A stretch of 64,000 nt of DNA, from contig OY744525.1 of the NCBI GenBank assembly GCA_963556195.1, positions 55,581,446 through 55,645,445 of the forward strand, read 5' to 3'. Shown in pieces: positions 34,047-44,661 of this stretch; position 1 is the stretch's first letter, and each line of letters starts with the position of its first letter. The translations under genes and the position numbers were made by a program. The notes under the pieces were generated by a model, which worked only from the letters and a program-made list of their open reading frames with translations, made no database searches and was not told the DNA's origin. Source of the stretch: Sepiola atlantica. Taxonomy: Eukaryota; Mollusca; Cephalopoda; Sepiida; Sepiolidae.

Positions 34047-34860
34047 AATACCTGTACCAAGACGGATAAATTAATTCCCCGAACAATACAGTTGTTTTGC
34101 ACCACTTTTATATCCCCCTACGAAGGTTAAAATCGGGATATAATGATACTAAACCTTATGTCTAGAATAATTATTCTAATTTTGATCAAAACCCATTACA
34201 TCAATTTGATTCTAGCGAATGTCTTGAATTTAAGGCTTAAGCTTAAGGGCTCTTTAGAAGAAATTAAAATTCAAGGAATGTTGCTTAATTGGTGTCCTAT
34301 TAATATGAATCAAATTCAATGCACATCTGATATATTTTCATTTTCAAATGGGGGGTTTACCCCAAAGAACTGAAATTTGGTGTCTTATACTTATTGTTCA
34401 TATTTCACAAAAATCGGAGGTATCTGAATTTTTACGAAGGGTTCCATCCGTCTTTTCTTACCTATTTTGCATGAAACTAAATTAAATTTAATATAGCCCA
34501 CATTACGACCCATTACGCGTAGCAGCTGTTTTTCAAAATTCCTAATGAACGGCTAATTAGTTTAGGGAAGAAAACAAATGTATAAACATATACATATACC
34601 TAACTTTATATAGAAATGTGAGTTAATCAACGTTTGTTTCTTTAAAGCTTTTTTCCTATATAATCTAATAACACAAAATACATGCTACAAAATACCTTAA
34701 TTCTAGAATGGGGTTAGTTTTGAAAAGAAATTCCGTTTGAAGTGTTCCAATTAGCCGTAATTAATAATTAACTGAAAAAGTTACTTATCTTTCTCGTCCC
34801 CTTTTATTTAATGTTGATTCACCCCCCTCTCTAATAGTTCTTACTGTCTCTGTGAGCATT
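34047..34860 (+). repeat. Unclassified dispersed repeat, copy B, plus adjoining shared block
   Basis: 34047-34610 aligns with 8296-8860 (see that entry). Directly after it, 34615-34860 matches 18130-18340 (TTAATCAACGTTTGTTTC, ACACAAAATACATGCTA). This joins the two repeat classes in one place and suggests one larger element with deleted relatives. Confidence 0.65.
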
Positions 34861-34934
34861 TAGAGAAAAAGTGAATCTCTTTTTAAAAAGCTTTGCCATC
34901 TAATTTTCATACGATTGACTATACATCTATTACT

Positions 34935-35580
34935 ACCCACACTATCATCACTCCATGAAAAACGGTCTGATAATAAGTCTATACCTTGGAGCACTCCGTA
35001 TATGCTACCCAGAACGCCTCACTAACGAATATAACACTATAGAAACCCCTTTAAAAATTAAAGTAACACAAACATTTATTTTCATCCCTAGGAAAAGAGC
35101 TAAAATCTTCCACCACAACCATCCCTCTCACACTTAGAAATGTTACCTTTTCCACAAACAGACACAACAAGCATCTTTAATCCACTCTATCCAAACACGG
35201 TTGCAGAACCATTCAATCTACCTCACTCACTATAAAAAAAGCAGGTCCACATCTTCCACACACGTGAGAATATATACAATACCATAATGTGACTAAGATA
35301 AAATCTATATTGAAGAGTCCCAAACGCCCGCTAAATCAAAGAATATACGAACACAATAGGGGCATCACGTTAGGAGACGCTCTGTATTCGCTTGTTACAC
35401 ACATGATTTCTAATAACCACTGTTTAAATACGAAAAGGTCATAATATGACATGAAATGAAAACGTCCTATTGAATGAATTCTGTCTGATTTCACGATCAA
35501 AAATAATATTCCTCAAAGGTCTGGTTTTTAACATTTCCACCACGGCTTCAAGAATCCTCGTGGGACATAATTAAAAAAAA
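34935..35580 (+). pseudogene. PLE copy 3: RT C-terminus and GIY-YIG remnant
   Basis: Plus-strand frames give LIISLYLGALRICYPERL, the segment after the RT fingers/palm seen in PLE copy 1 as IIIGFFLRAFRICSPQHI. Then come ILKSPKRPLNQRIYEHNRGI and TLGDALYSLVTHMISNNHC, the middle of a GIY-YIG domain (arginine and EH.R positions), and NNIPQRSGF near its end. Several stops and frame changes make it clearly dead. It belongs nearer the copy 1/copy 6 lineage than copies 2/4. A tRNA-SINE, a pyrimidine-rich tract and a hammerhead-like hairpin (36155-36183) follow in the order expected for the PLE 3' region. Confidence 0.7.
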
Positions 35581-35644
35581 TCAATAATGAATTAATTTAA
35601 CTGTTCCTCAAATGTTTTTCCTCCACGTGTTTCCCCTCATCATT

Positions 35645-35770
35645 TCCTATCGTGACGGTGGTTAAATGAATAACGACACGGACTGAAGACCTGGGTGTTC
35701 CAAGTTCGAATCTAATCGGTTTCACAGTATCACTTTCACTTAGGGATGTTGGCAACCTTCCCGTGGTCCT
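35645..35770 (+). mobile_element. tRNA-derived SINE inserted in the PLE copy 3 tail
   Basis: GTGACGGTGGTTAAATGAAT (A-box-like) and, about 45 bp on, AAGTTCGAATCTAATCGG (close to the B-box consensus GGTTCGAATCC). This spacing suits an internal Pol III promoter. The body is unlike the other tRNA-SINEs here and I find no hammerhead after it. Confidence 0.55.
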
Positions 35771-36150
35771 TCCCGTAAGTACCCGTGGTCTCTCCAGAAA
35801 GATTTCTAACTAGAAAAACATCGGGTAAACTAACGCCAACACCAGAATCATCTGATTCACACGAAAGAAGATTTCCTATCGTCTCCCTCTCTTCTTGCTT
35901 TCCCGACATTCCACTCCTCCCATACGCATTTGGCTCTCCCACTATTTACCTCCTACTCTTTCCTCGCCTTACATCTTCTCTCCACCTTCTCCTCTCCTTA
36001 CATACTTCACACACCACTCCCCTCTATGAAACTTCCACTCATATTTTCTCCCATTCCCGCTTCGCGTTATTTCCTCGCCTCTTCCTTGATTACCTTCCGC
36101 GCTTTGCTTTATAAAAAGCTTCGTTTTCTGTTCAATAAAGCTTATTCACA
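35771..36150 (+). other. Pyrimidine-rich tail of PLE copy 3
   Basis: C/T-rich sequence with TTCAATAAAGCTTATTC near its end (AATAAA present). Overlapping open frames (109 and 80 codons) reflect composition. The position fits the 3' UTR of PLE copy 3. Confidence 0.45.
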
Positions 36151-36154
36151 CAAA

Positions 36155-36183
36155 ATGATTATGGTCGTATGAATTGACCGAAA
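36155..36183 (+). ncRNA. Hammerhead-like hairpin 3' of PLE copy 3
   Basis: ATGATTA (two changes from CTGANGA), one T, GGTC, a 9-base loop, GACC, GAAA. The 4-bp hairpin is perfect. It lies about 590 bp after the GIY-YIG remnant, comparable with about 780 bp in PLE copy 1 and about 720 bp in copy 6. Confidence 0.4.
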
Positions 36184-36289
36184 TATCTTGGTTCTACTTT
36201 AGTGATATGTGTGTGCCCTTATTTTTATTCGTCTGTTGACATGCGTATCAATTATTCCATATACTAATATTCCATAAACATGCATGCAA

Positions 36290-38088
36290 ATTAGATGTCA
36301 AAATAAGCATTCTTTACTTCTATATAAAAATAATAAAGAATAATGATACTTTTATAAAATAATAAATAATAATACTAATACTTCTAAATAATAAATAATA
36401 ATAATACTTCTAAATAATAATAATACTTCTAAATAATAAATAATAATACTTCTAAATAATAATAATACTTCTAAATAATCAATAATAATAATACTTCTAA
36501 ATAATAATAATACTTCTAAATAATAAATAATAATAATACTTCTAAATAATAATAATACTTCTAAATAATAAATAATAATAATACTTCTAAATAATAATAA
36601 TACTTCTAAATAATAAATAATAATAATACTTCTAAATAATAATAATACTTCTAAATAATAAATAATAATAATACTTCTAAATAATAATAAATAATAATAC
36701 TTCTAAATAATAATAATACTTCCAAATAATAAATAATAATAATAATAATAATAATACTTCTAAATAATAAAAATAATACTTCTAAATAATAAATAATAAT
36801 AATACTTCTAAATAATAAAAATACTTCTAAATAATAATAATAATTCTAAATAATAACAATAATTCTAAATGATACTAATAAATAAAATAATAATTCTACA
36901 TAATCATTATAAAGAATAATAATTCTATAAAATAATAATGAATAATAATAATAATTTTATATAATAATAAAGAATAACAATAATTCTATATGATAATGAT
37001 AGATAATAATAATAATTCTATATAATAATAAAGAATAATAATAATTCTATATCATACGTGAATCTCTTCTAAAGATTAAAAATAATAATAATTATATATA
37101 AAAATAATAAAATAATAAGTTATAATAATACTTCTAAATGATAATGATACTTCTTAATAATAATAATCATTCTAAATAATAATACTAAAAAATAATAATA
37201 ATTTTATATAATAATAATTAAAGAATAATAATACTTCTCTATAATAATGATAAAGAATAATATTACTTTTACATAATAATAATACAGAATAATAATGATT
37301 CTATATAATAATAATAAAGAATAATAATAAGTCTATGTAGTAATAATAAAGAATAATAATAATTATATATATAATAATAAATAATAATAATAATTCTATA
37401 TAATGATAATGTATAACCATACTTCTATATAATAATAAAGAACAATAATAATTGTATATAAAATAATAAATGACAATAATTCTATAAAATAATTAATAAT
37501 AATAATAATAATACTTTTAAATAATGATAATAATACTTCTTAATAATAACAATAATTCCAAATAATAATAATAAAAAATAATAATAATTCTATATAATAA
37601 TAATAAAGAATAATTATAATTCTATATAGTAATAATAAAGAATGATAATAATTCTATATAATAATAAATAATAATAATAATTCTATATAATAATAATTAA
37701 GAATAATAATACTTTTATATAATAATAAAGAATAATAATAATAATCATATATAATAATAAGGAATAATAATAATTCTATAAAATAATAAATTATAATAAT
37801 ACTTCTAAATAATAATAATACTTCTTAATAATAACAATCATTCGAAATAATGATAATAAAAATGAATGATAATTTTATATAATAATAATTAAGAATAATA
37901 ATACTTCTATATAATAATGATAAAGAATGATAATACTTTTATATAATAATAATACGGAATAATAATGATTCTATATAATAATAATAAAGAATAATAATAA
38001 TTCTCTATAATAATGGTAAGAATTCTATATAATAATAAAGTACAATAATATTTCTATATAAATTAATAAATAATAATAATTCTATAAC

Positions 38089-38157
<69 letters not shown>

Positions 38158-39295
38158 TTAATACTTCTTAATAATAACAATAATTCCAAATAATAATAAT
38201 AAAAAATAATAAAAATTCTATATAATCATAATAAAGGATAATAATACTTCTATATAATAATAATAAAGAATAATACAAATTCTATATAATTATGATAAAG
38301 AATAATAATAATTCTACATAATAATAATAAATAATAATAATTCTATAAAATAATAAAGAATAATAATAATACTTATAAATAATGATAATACTTCTTAATA
38401 ATAACAATAATTCCAAATAATAATAATAAAGAATAATAATAATTCTATATAATAATAATTAAGAATAATAATTCTAAATAATAATAATGATAATAAATCA
38501 TAATCATAATTTTATATAATAATAAAGAATAATAATACTTCTATATCATAATAATAAATAATAATAATAATTCTATATCAAAATAAAGAATAAGAACATT
38601 TCTATATAATAATAATAAAGAATAATAATAATTCTATATAATAATAATAAAGAATAATAATAATTCTCTCTCATATTAATAAAAAATAATCATACTTCTA
38701 TATAATCATAATAAAGAATAATATTACTTCTATATAATAATAATAAAGAATAATAACAATTCTATATAATAATAATAAAGAATAATAATACATCTATATA
38801 ATAATGATAATAAAAAATAATGATAATTCTATATAATAATAATAAAGAATAATAATAATTCTATATAATAATAAAGAATAATAATACTTCTAAATAATAA
38901 TAAAGAATAATAACAATTCTATATAATAATAATAAATAATAATAATACTTCTATATAATAATAATAAAGAATAATAATACTTCTAAATAATAATAACGAA
39001 TAATAACAATTCTATATAATAATAATAATAAAGAATAATAAAGAATAATAATACTTCTATATCATAATAAAGAATAATAAAAATCTCATGTAATAATAAA
39101 GAATAATAATACTTCTATATAATAATAATAAAGAATACTAATAATGAACAATAATAATAATTCTATATAATAATAATAATAAATAATAATTCTATATGAT
39201 AATAATAAAGAATAATAATACTTCTATATAATAATGAACAATAATAATAATTCTAAATAATAATAATTATAAAAAGAATAATAATTACGATAATA
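36290..39295. repeat. 3-kb degenerate ATT/AATAAT repeat region
   Basis: Composed almost entirely of AATAAT with recurrent ACTTCTAAAT, ATTCTATATAATAAT and AAAGAATAAT phrases. The first part (36370-36830) is more regular (period of about 24-44 bp around ACTTCTAAATAAT); a pure (AAT)n stretch sits near 38090-38155. There are no ORFs. Confidence 0.95.
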
Positions 39296-39863
39296 TAGAA
39301 GTAAATAGACTTATTTTTAGTTGTAAAAGATATGCCACAGTTTATGGATTTTCCAATGAAATCAAAGTAGAATAAATAATTGTAGTGGCTGTGACCCAAC
39401 GGGTCACGGGTCCATCCAGTACATGGACAATTTCCTGTATCTTTTTTGGCCAGATTTATACATTGCTGACGTGTATCAAAAAGTTGACTTTTTCCGCTAA
39501 AAAGTGTTTGTTAACAGCAAAGTGTTTGCCTGAACTTGATAGGATGATGGAAACCTCTAAAAAAGTGTCTGTTCACTTTGACATCCGAAAGGCAGAACTA
39601 ATCTTACTTCTCTGTCACGTACTTACTTCTATGACGTAACTTCTGTTATATGTCAGCTTAAGTAGACTTCTAATGAAAAATTCTATTTTCGTACTTATTC
39701 TAATTTTACTTGGGATTTTACGGTGTCAACACTATTTTTGCACACCTACATTCTATATCGCTACACAGAGTCGGTTTCACTAATGAGGAAGTAGGCAACA
39801 CCATCGAAGCACTACTTAGCAGATTATACGAATACTGAAATATCATCACACAAGCATCAGTGC
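39296..39863. other. Unrecognised sequence with one 84-codon frame
   Basis: The frame 39385-39639 has a protein-like composition (FDIRKAELILLLCHVLTS at its end), but I recognise no domain and see no splice context. Confidence 0.3.
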
Positions 39864-39897
39864 AGGTTAGGGTTAGGGTTAGGGTTAGGGTTAGGGT
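39864..39897 (+). repeat. Interstitial telomere-like (TTAGGG)n
   Basis: Five consecutive TTAGGG units, about 65 bp before an inverted-repeat transposon. Confidence 0.92.
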
Positions 39898-39961
39898 CTG
39901 AGTTTACCAAAGAAACGGTGGACGGACTATATCGACGAATTTACCGGGAAGAGGTTTTCTA

Positions 39962-40403
39962 GGTGCTTATGCATATCAGCCCTGACATTGAAATATTTAA
40001 AGAATGTATAAACTTTATTATGTACTTACGTGTTAGCTGGAAATAAGATTGTGCAGAAAAAATTACGCAAATTCATCCAGTAGTTATTTAAATATAAGAA
40101 AAAGAAAAAAAATGATTTTACGTACATTTTGACATTTTTGTAAACAATGGAGACCCCAAACCCCGAAATCGTGAAAATGAGTTATCGTCCTTGCCCACTG
40201 GAAAATCTAAGATACAAAATGGTGGAAATATCTACCGAGTGATAACATCGTTAAAATCGTTTTTTATTTATAATTAAATAACTACTGGATGAATTTGCGT
40301 AATTTTTTCTGCACAATCTTATTTTCAGCTAACACGTAAGTACATAATAAAGTTTATACATTCTTTAAATGTTTCAATGTCAGGGCTGATATGCATAAGC
40401 ACC
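39962..40403. mobile_element. Non-autonomous DNA transposon, about 135-bp inverted repeats, 8-bp target duplication
   Basis: The left arm (39962-40096) and right arm (40269-40403) are reverse complements with very few differences. Termini are GGTGCTTATGCATATCAG... and its inverse. The element is flanked on both sides by GTTTTCTA (39954-39961 and 40404-40411), a perfect 8-bp target site duplication. The interior of about 170 bp codes for nothing. An 8-bp duplication fits hAT and some other superfamilies; with one mismatch it extends to 9 bp, which together with long arms would suit MULE. High arm identity suggests recent mobility. Confidence 0.85.
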
Positions 40404-40411
40404 GTTTTCTA

Positions 40412-40770
40412 CTACTCAGATTGGCCTTTTGGCTAAGATCAAAGTGTAGTATCTGTTCCGATGGATACTGCGCCCCATAAACTGGTATTATCTTGACCTT
40501 CGGGGCTTGATTTACGCCGGTCTATGGGTCTGTCCTGTGCAGTTCTGGGAGGTCCACCCTCCCAGGCTTCGCCTCCCCTCTTTAGGGAGGAATAAGTTTA
40601 TTGCTTACTGTCTGAGGCGCCCCTACCGGGGAATGCCGACGGGGCTGCCCAGACAATTTTTAAACCCCACTTTCCCGACCCGACCTTGGGTCACATCTTA
40701 CTTGTGGGAGTAAAATAAAAACTGACCTTGTGCCTAACTCCTGGAGAGGAGTAAATCAATACTCAGATGG
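40412..40770 (+). mobile_element. U2 snRNA-headed SINE, copy 1
   Basis: GGCCTTTTGGCTAAGATC (40423-40440), then AAAGTGTAGTATCTGTTC, match U2 snRNA nucleotides about 11-48, including the GUAGUA branchpoint-recognition segment. Similarity then ends and a SINE-like body follows: GACCTTCGGGGCTTGATT, GGGAGGTCCACCCTCCCAGG, TTTATTGCTTACTGTCTGAG, GCGCCCCTACCGGGGAATGC, GACCTTGGGTCACATCTTAC, GGGAGTAAAATAAA. The same body occurs at 44296-44656, 45200-45470 and 59540-59710. SINEs with snRNA-derived heads are known in a few animals. The 68-codon frame inside is fortuitous. Confidence 0.85.
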
Positions 40771-41448
40771 TCGTCAACGGTCGCTAGAAGTAAGGGCACT
40801 TGGTACTACGATTATAACAGCAGAACCCTTACCACTGGTGGGTATCAGAATTTATAGGAGTTGTCATTTTCAAAATAAGAATCACACATAATTTTTTTTT
40901 TAGCAAGCATTTTTATGTTCATTTATTTATTTATTTTAACAAAAAGAATTGTTGACTTGTTTGAATATTCTTCTGATATGTAAACGAGATTTGACATGCA
41001 CAGTTAGAAGGGTCAGGGCATATGCGTCGGTAGGAAATGGGGGTAGATCCAAGATGGGAATTCCTCTCTATTTTCAAACCTCTCTTCTTTTCCCTCGCCC
41101 TCAGCAAGACGGGAAATCTGGCTTTTTGGCATTTGAGAAAAAAACTTCTGGTCTTAATCTCTCATTCTGCATAGCCATCCCATTCTTTCCCCCATTTGAT
41201 GACGAAGAGAAAGTTGCGGAGTGAGGGTAAAAGAGGAAAGCATTTAGAACCATAGGGAATCAGCACGACGCGATGGCTAAAAACAAGAAGAGATAGAAAG
41301 AGAGAGAGAGAGAGTAAAGAAAAAGACAACTGTATTAAAAAGTAAATCGGTGGGGCATCATATGATGTAGAAAATGTTGGTTGTCACTTTATAAATGTAT
41401 TGGACATTAAAAAATTAATATATGCATCATATTTGTTTTGCTTATTAT
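40771..41448. other. No recognisable feature
   Basis: The 91-codon frame at 40949-41224 has no recognisable domain. (GA)n occurs near 41295-41315. Confidence 0.45.
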
Positions 41449-41499
41449 CTATGTACGTGTACGTTTCGTCCTTTTTATGATCGGGACTCATCAGCATAG
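41449..41499 (-). ncRNA. Type I hammerhead ribozyme, all canonical parts present
   Basis: On the minus strand: stem I 5' strand CTATG; core CTGATGA; stem II GTCC...GGAC; core GAAA; stem III ACG with tetraloop TACA and CGT (including the A15.1-U16.1 pair); cleavage triplet GTA; stem I 3' strand CATAG. Every invariant core base is present, the last A of GAAA pairs with the U before the cleavage site, and both stem I strands match over 5 bp. Predicted cleavage is after the A at 41454-41455 (minus-strand GTA^C). The very short stem III is typical of hammerheads in retroelements. It lies immediately 3' of a tRNA-like Pol III head (41500-41576). Confidence 0.82.
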
Positions 41500-41576
41500 A
41501 AATACGACTATTCACACCGGTCTGCAAGTATTTTACAACTCAAATCCCGACATCTAGAACCACTCGGCCACCACGG
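41500..41576 (-). mobile_element. tRNA-like head of a hammerhead-bearing SINE, copy 1
   Basis: On the minus strand GTGGTGGCCGAGTGGTTCTA is close to a Ser/Leu-type tRNA A-box region (TGGCCGAGTGG). About 45 bp later CCGGTGTGAATAG sits where a B box (GGTTCGAATCC) is expected. The hammerhead follows directly. Two further copies with the same order lie at 44662-44775 and 52800-52918. The schistosome SINE-like hammerhead repeats are a known parallel. Confidence 0.65.
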
Positions 41577-41738
41577 AATAGCTAAATAAACAGTGATAAT
41601 TTTAACACATTTCGGCGGCTTGACGTTAATGAGAGCGTTCTACTTAATGAAAGGAACGATGTATATATAGCTAGCGACGTCATGCTGTGTTAATACTACA
41701 CTTACAGTGCCCATCTAGAGTGATGTCTAAGAGCTACA

Positions 41739-41741
<3 letters not shown>
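41577..41741. other. No recognisable feature
   Basis: Unremarkable short spacer. Confidence 0.4.

Positions 41742-41790
<49 letters not shown>
41742..41790. repeat. (AT)n microsatellite
   Basis: About 24 AT dinucleotides at the 3' end of PLE copy 4. Confidence 0.95.
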
Positions 41791-41795
<5 letters not shown>

Positions 41796-42520
41796 AACAT
41801 TATTAAATAACACGGAGTGGTTTTGTTTGATGCGACTTTCTTTTATTTTTTCAATTTTCCGAATTGTCCATCTAATGTTTCGGTCAAATTGATGTAAATA
41901 TGATCCATGGGTTTCTTGTTTCATTCTTTTTTCTTTTTTGCAAGTACTTTCGATTTGAATCGTCAAATCATCTTCAGACGGTATTAGTTTTAGTGTCTTT
42001 ACAAATTATGACTTTACTGTTGTGCTCATTTTTGAATTATAACGGTAAGTAGTTTATAACTTGAAAAAGCGTCTGTACAGTTGAAATGTACATGAGAGCG
42101 TGATGGCGTTCTACACATATGAGAGATTTAAAAGTTTGACTGTTTAAACCGTTAAGAAATTGATGACATTAAAGAAAGTGCATAAAATTCAAACGCATAA
42201 CTACCTAATGGCTAAGAATTTGGTAATGTTAATTATTATGCTAGACACTTTAAAATGTTGCGACTAGTTTCATAATTGACATTATTAATTGTGGGATGTT
42301 TAGTTTTTATGTAGAGGGCTTCGAGTATTTTTAATTTTTTTATATTGGTATCGTGGTGTATTATTTTGGTATTGTTAACAAGGATGTTTCTATATTGGGA
42401 GGAGTGCAATTATGTTTGTTTAGGTGTTGGCATATAGAGCTAGTGTCGGAGAGATGTAGGGGGAGTCTTTGGGATAGTGTTGTGGAAGTAAAACCTATGT
42501 AAGAATTAGTTTTTTATTGT
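41791..42520 (-). pseudogene. PLE copy 4: GIY-YIG fragment and 3' tail
   Basis: On the minus strand from about 42515 the frame reads SYIGFTSTTLSQRLPLHLSD then TSSICQHLNKHNC. After a frame change it continues KKLKILEALYIKTKHPTINN and VNYETSRNILKCL. It aligns end to end with PLE copy 2 (YIGLTSTTLSRRLTMHLSD ... NISNNILKFL), so both belong to one family. The GIY half and the reverse transcriptase are absent. The tail (42245 to 41791) carries the hairpin at 41948-41977 and ends near an (AT)n tract. Confidence 0.78.
41948..41977 (-). ncRNA. Hammerhead-like hairpin in the tail of PLE copy 4
   Basis: CTGAAGA, one T, GATTTG, loop ACGATT, CAAATC, GAAA, then GTACTT on the minus strand. The 6-bp hairpin is perfect and differs from the GGACC/GGTCT hairpin at the equivalent site of PLE copy 2, with identical flanks. 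Confidence 0.58.
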
Positions 42521-43121
42521 TGTCGGAGATACATTCTCCCATAGGGCTTTTTCAAGTTATAAATTCAAAGTTTAAGCAAAGTATCTTAACTTCCTTAACT
42601 CATGAGTTTTCAAAGATAATTCTTCTCCTCAAAGGACTATTAACGCAGTGACATTACTGCATGCAATAAAATTACACTTTGAAAATATATAAAAATATAT
42701 ACAAAAATACATAAAAGTATATAACATCAAATATATCAACCCCAAAACATACTTTTTAAATCTATACAATCCATCCAAGTCATACAATTTAAAACATATT
42801 GAGGAAAGATATCCAGGAGGTTGACTGAAGATTGATCCAGCTAATGAGTGACAGTCCAAAAATGAAAAATTGAAAAAGTTATCCAGTCGTGAGATCCGTC
42901 CGCAATCGATGCAGTGAAAAATCCATCCAATGTTTATGTTAATTATTACAACGATAAATAAACCAAATCAAATAAAAAGTTCAGGAAACTCACTATGTGT
43001 AGAAATCATACTGTTCAAAATTAGGGTTCCAATGATTTGATCGGAGCAGTACAAATCAAAATTTGCTGGTTAAATGGAAAATCCGTTAAATCCGATTTGA
43101 ATAAAACAAAATTTTATATTA

Positions 43122-43123
<2 letters not shown>
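42521..43123. other. No recognisable feature
   Basis: AT-rich. The 76-codon minus frame at 42629-42859 is not recognisable. Confidence 0.45.
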
Positions 43124-43197
<74 letters not shown>

Positions 43198-43198
43198 C

Positions 43199-43231
<33 letters not shown>

Positions 43232-43232
43232 T
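43124..43232. repeat. (AT)n(GT)n(GA)n compound microsatellite
   Basis: (AT)n at 43124-43194, then GTGTGTGT, then GAGAGAGA. Confidence 0.95.
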
Positions 43233-43589
43233 GGGAGATAGATTTGTAAGTAGAGAATTTTAATAGACAATCAAATAATATTAGGCGTACTGCCATTATT
43301 ATCGATTGTTGATGTTAGTTGTTTTATATTATAAAAGAAATATAGATAATCACGAGAAGGGGAACAAAGAAGAAAACTTCGATTTTTTTTTACCATAGAG
43401 ATGTTTAAAAACAATTAGTTAACGAAAAGAGGACAGGCCAAAAGAAACTACCAAAACGTCTTTTATTTGACCCTTTTCAAGGCAGCCGTCGACAGCAAGG
43501 GAGAATATCGATTTAGAACGTAGTCCAAAGACCATAAATAATTATCGAGGGTAAAAAAGAAGAATAAAAAGGGGGAGGATACACTCTTA
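43233..43589. other. 3' flank of PLE copy 5
   Basis: The part next to PLE copy 5 reads CTTGAAAAGGGTC, AAATAAA, AGACGTTTTGG on the minus strand (about 43445-43480). This is a short GGGTC/GAC-type hairpin context resembling PLE tails, but without a CTGANGA core. Confidence 0.35.
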
Positions 43590-43965
43590 ACGTACACCCA
43601 TGAGTTCCAAAATGTGGGTGTACTCCTTTTTCTTTGCACAGAGACGATTGATAGCAACCGCTTCGGGGAGTTTTAGATGGTTCTTCGAACGAGCTCTGTG
43701 CAAAGTAAAGAATGCCTCGCCCGGGTATCTTCTAGTGCAAACTTGGCACTGCAATAAATGGTCACCGATGGCCGACTCGTGGGCTTGTGAACGTCCGGAT
43801 GCTGGTCACGGTCTGCGTATATGTTGGAAATTCTTACCTCTAAGCGTTGGGTGGTACGCCACACGTAGTCAGCCTCGCACTGACTAAGAAAACGATAAAC
43901 AACCATGTTATGTTGAGTGGAGGGGATACCATCCTTCCGAGAAGAGGGGAAAGCGCTTTTAGTCC
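43590..43965 (-). pseudogene. PLE copy 5: GIY-YIG domain remnant of a third lineage
   Basis: The minus strand reads NMVVYRFLSQCEADYVWRTT then QRLEVRI. After a frame change it continues RSQAHESAIGDHLLQCQVC, EAFFTLHRARSKNHLKLPEA, VAINRLC and KKEYTHILELMG. The order VVYRF...C.ADYV.RT.QRLE.RI, then S.I..HLL, then F..LHRARS..HLK..EA.AI.RL is that of a PLE GIY-YIG nuclease. The YVG glycine is tryptophan here, and a frameshift lies near 43850. The sequence differs from both the YVGETQRE and the YIGLTSTTLS families. The 92-99-codon frames on the opposite strand are shadows. Confidence 0.72.
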
Positions 43966-44207
43966 TGGACACCTTTCGAACTTTAGTTGCAAAGAAACAA
44001 CATAAACGGCTGAATAAATTTTGTGTTATAACTACTGACTTTTAATAGCAATCGATGGGAGCTTCACATAAACATGACATTTGAGGGGGAGGGGCGATAA
44101 AAAAATTCGTTTAGTTATAAAAACAATTCTTGCATGTTAATTCATACAGTTACTCTGATGATTTTCCTAGAGAATGAAACGTAAACATTTCTGTGGAGCT
44201 TTCTTTT
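43966..44207. other. No recognisable feature
   Basis: Short spacer. Confidence 0.4.
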
Positions 44208-44210
44208 ATA

Positions 44211-44295
<85 letters not shown>
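44208..44295. repeat. (AT)n microsatellite, tail of U2-SINE copy 2
   Basis: About 43 AT dinucleotides adjoining the 3' end of the minus-strand SINE. Confidence 0.95.
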
Positions 44296-44299
<4 letters not shown>

Positions 44300-44656
44300 A
44301 TGGTAATAATCCAGGTGAAAAATATCCACAGGGTGGTAATCCAGAGAATTTACTCCTTCCCACAGCGGTAAGATGTGACACCAGGTCGAAAAGTGGGATT
44401 GGAAAGCCAGCGCCCGAGAGCATGAGCACTCTGGCCTACAAAAAATGCCTGGGCAGCTCCGTCGGTATTCCCGGTAGGGGCACCTCAAGCGATTAGCAAT
44501 AAACTAACCCCTCTCAAAGGGTGAGAAGGCAAAACCTGGGAGGGTGGACCTCCTAGTACTGCACAGTACAGTACCTAAGACCCGAAGGTCAAACGGTACC
44601 GGTCTACATAGTGAACATCCGTCGAAACAGATACTACACTCTGATCTTGGCCAAGA
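44296..44656 (-). mobile_element. U2 snRNA-headed SINE, copy 2
   Basis: On the minus strand: ATTACTCTTGGCCAAGATCA (the TTTTGG of U2 deleted), then GAGTGTAGTATCTGTTTCGA. After that the body shared with copy 1: TTTGACCTTCGGGTCTTAGG, GGAGGTCCACCCTCCCAGG, GGGTTAGTTTATTGCTAATC, GAGGTGCCCCTACCGGGAAT, GACCTGGTGTCACATCTTAC. The tail is GGATTACCACCCTGTGGATA, TTTTTCACCTGG, then (AT)n. Head, body and tail are all in order, so this is the most complete copy. A hammerhead-bearing tRNA-SINE lies immediately upstream (44662-44775, minus). Confidence 0.85.
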
Positions 44657-44661
44657 GTAAT

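Noticed and set aside
40412..40470. Functional U2 snRNA gene
   Set aside because: Only about 38 bases of U2 are present; the Sm site and 3' stem-loops are missing and a SINE body follows.
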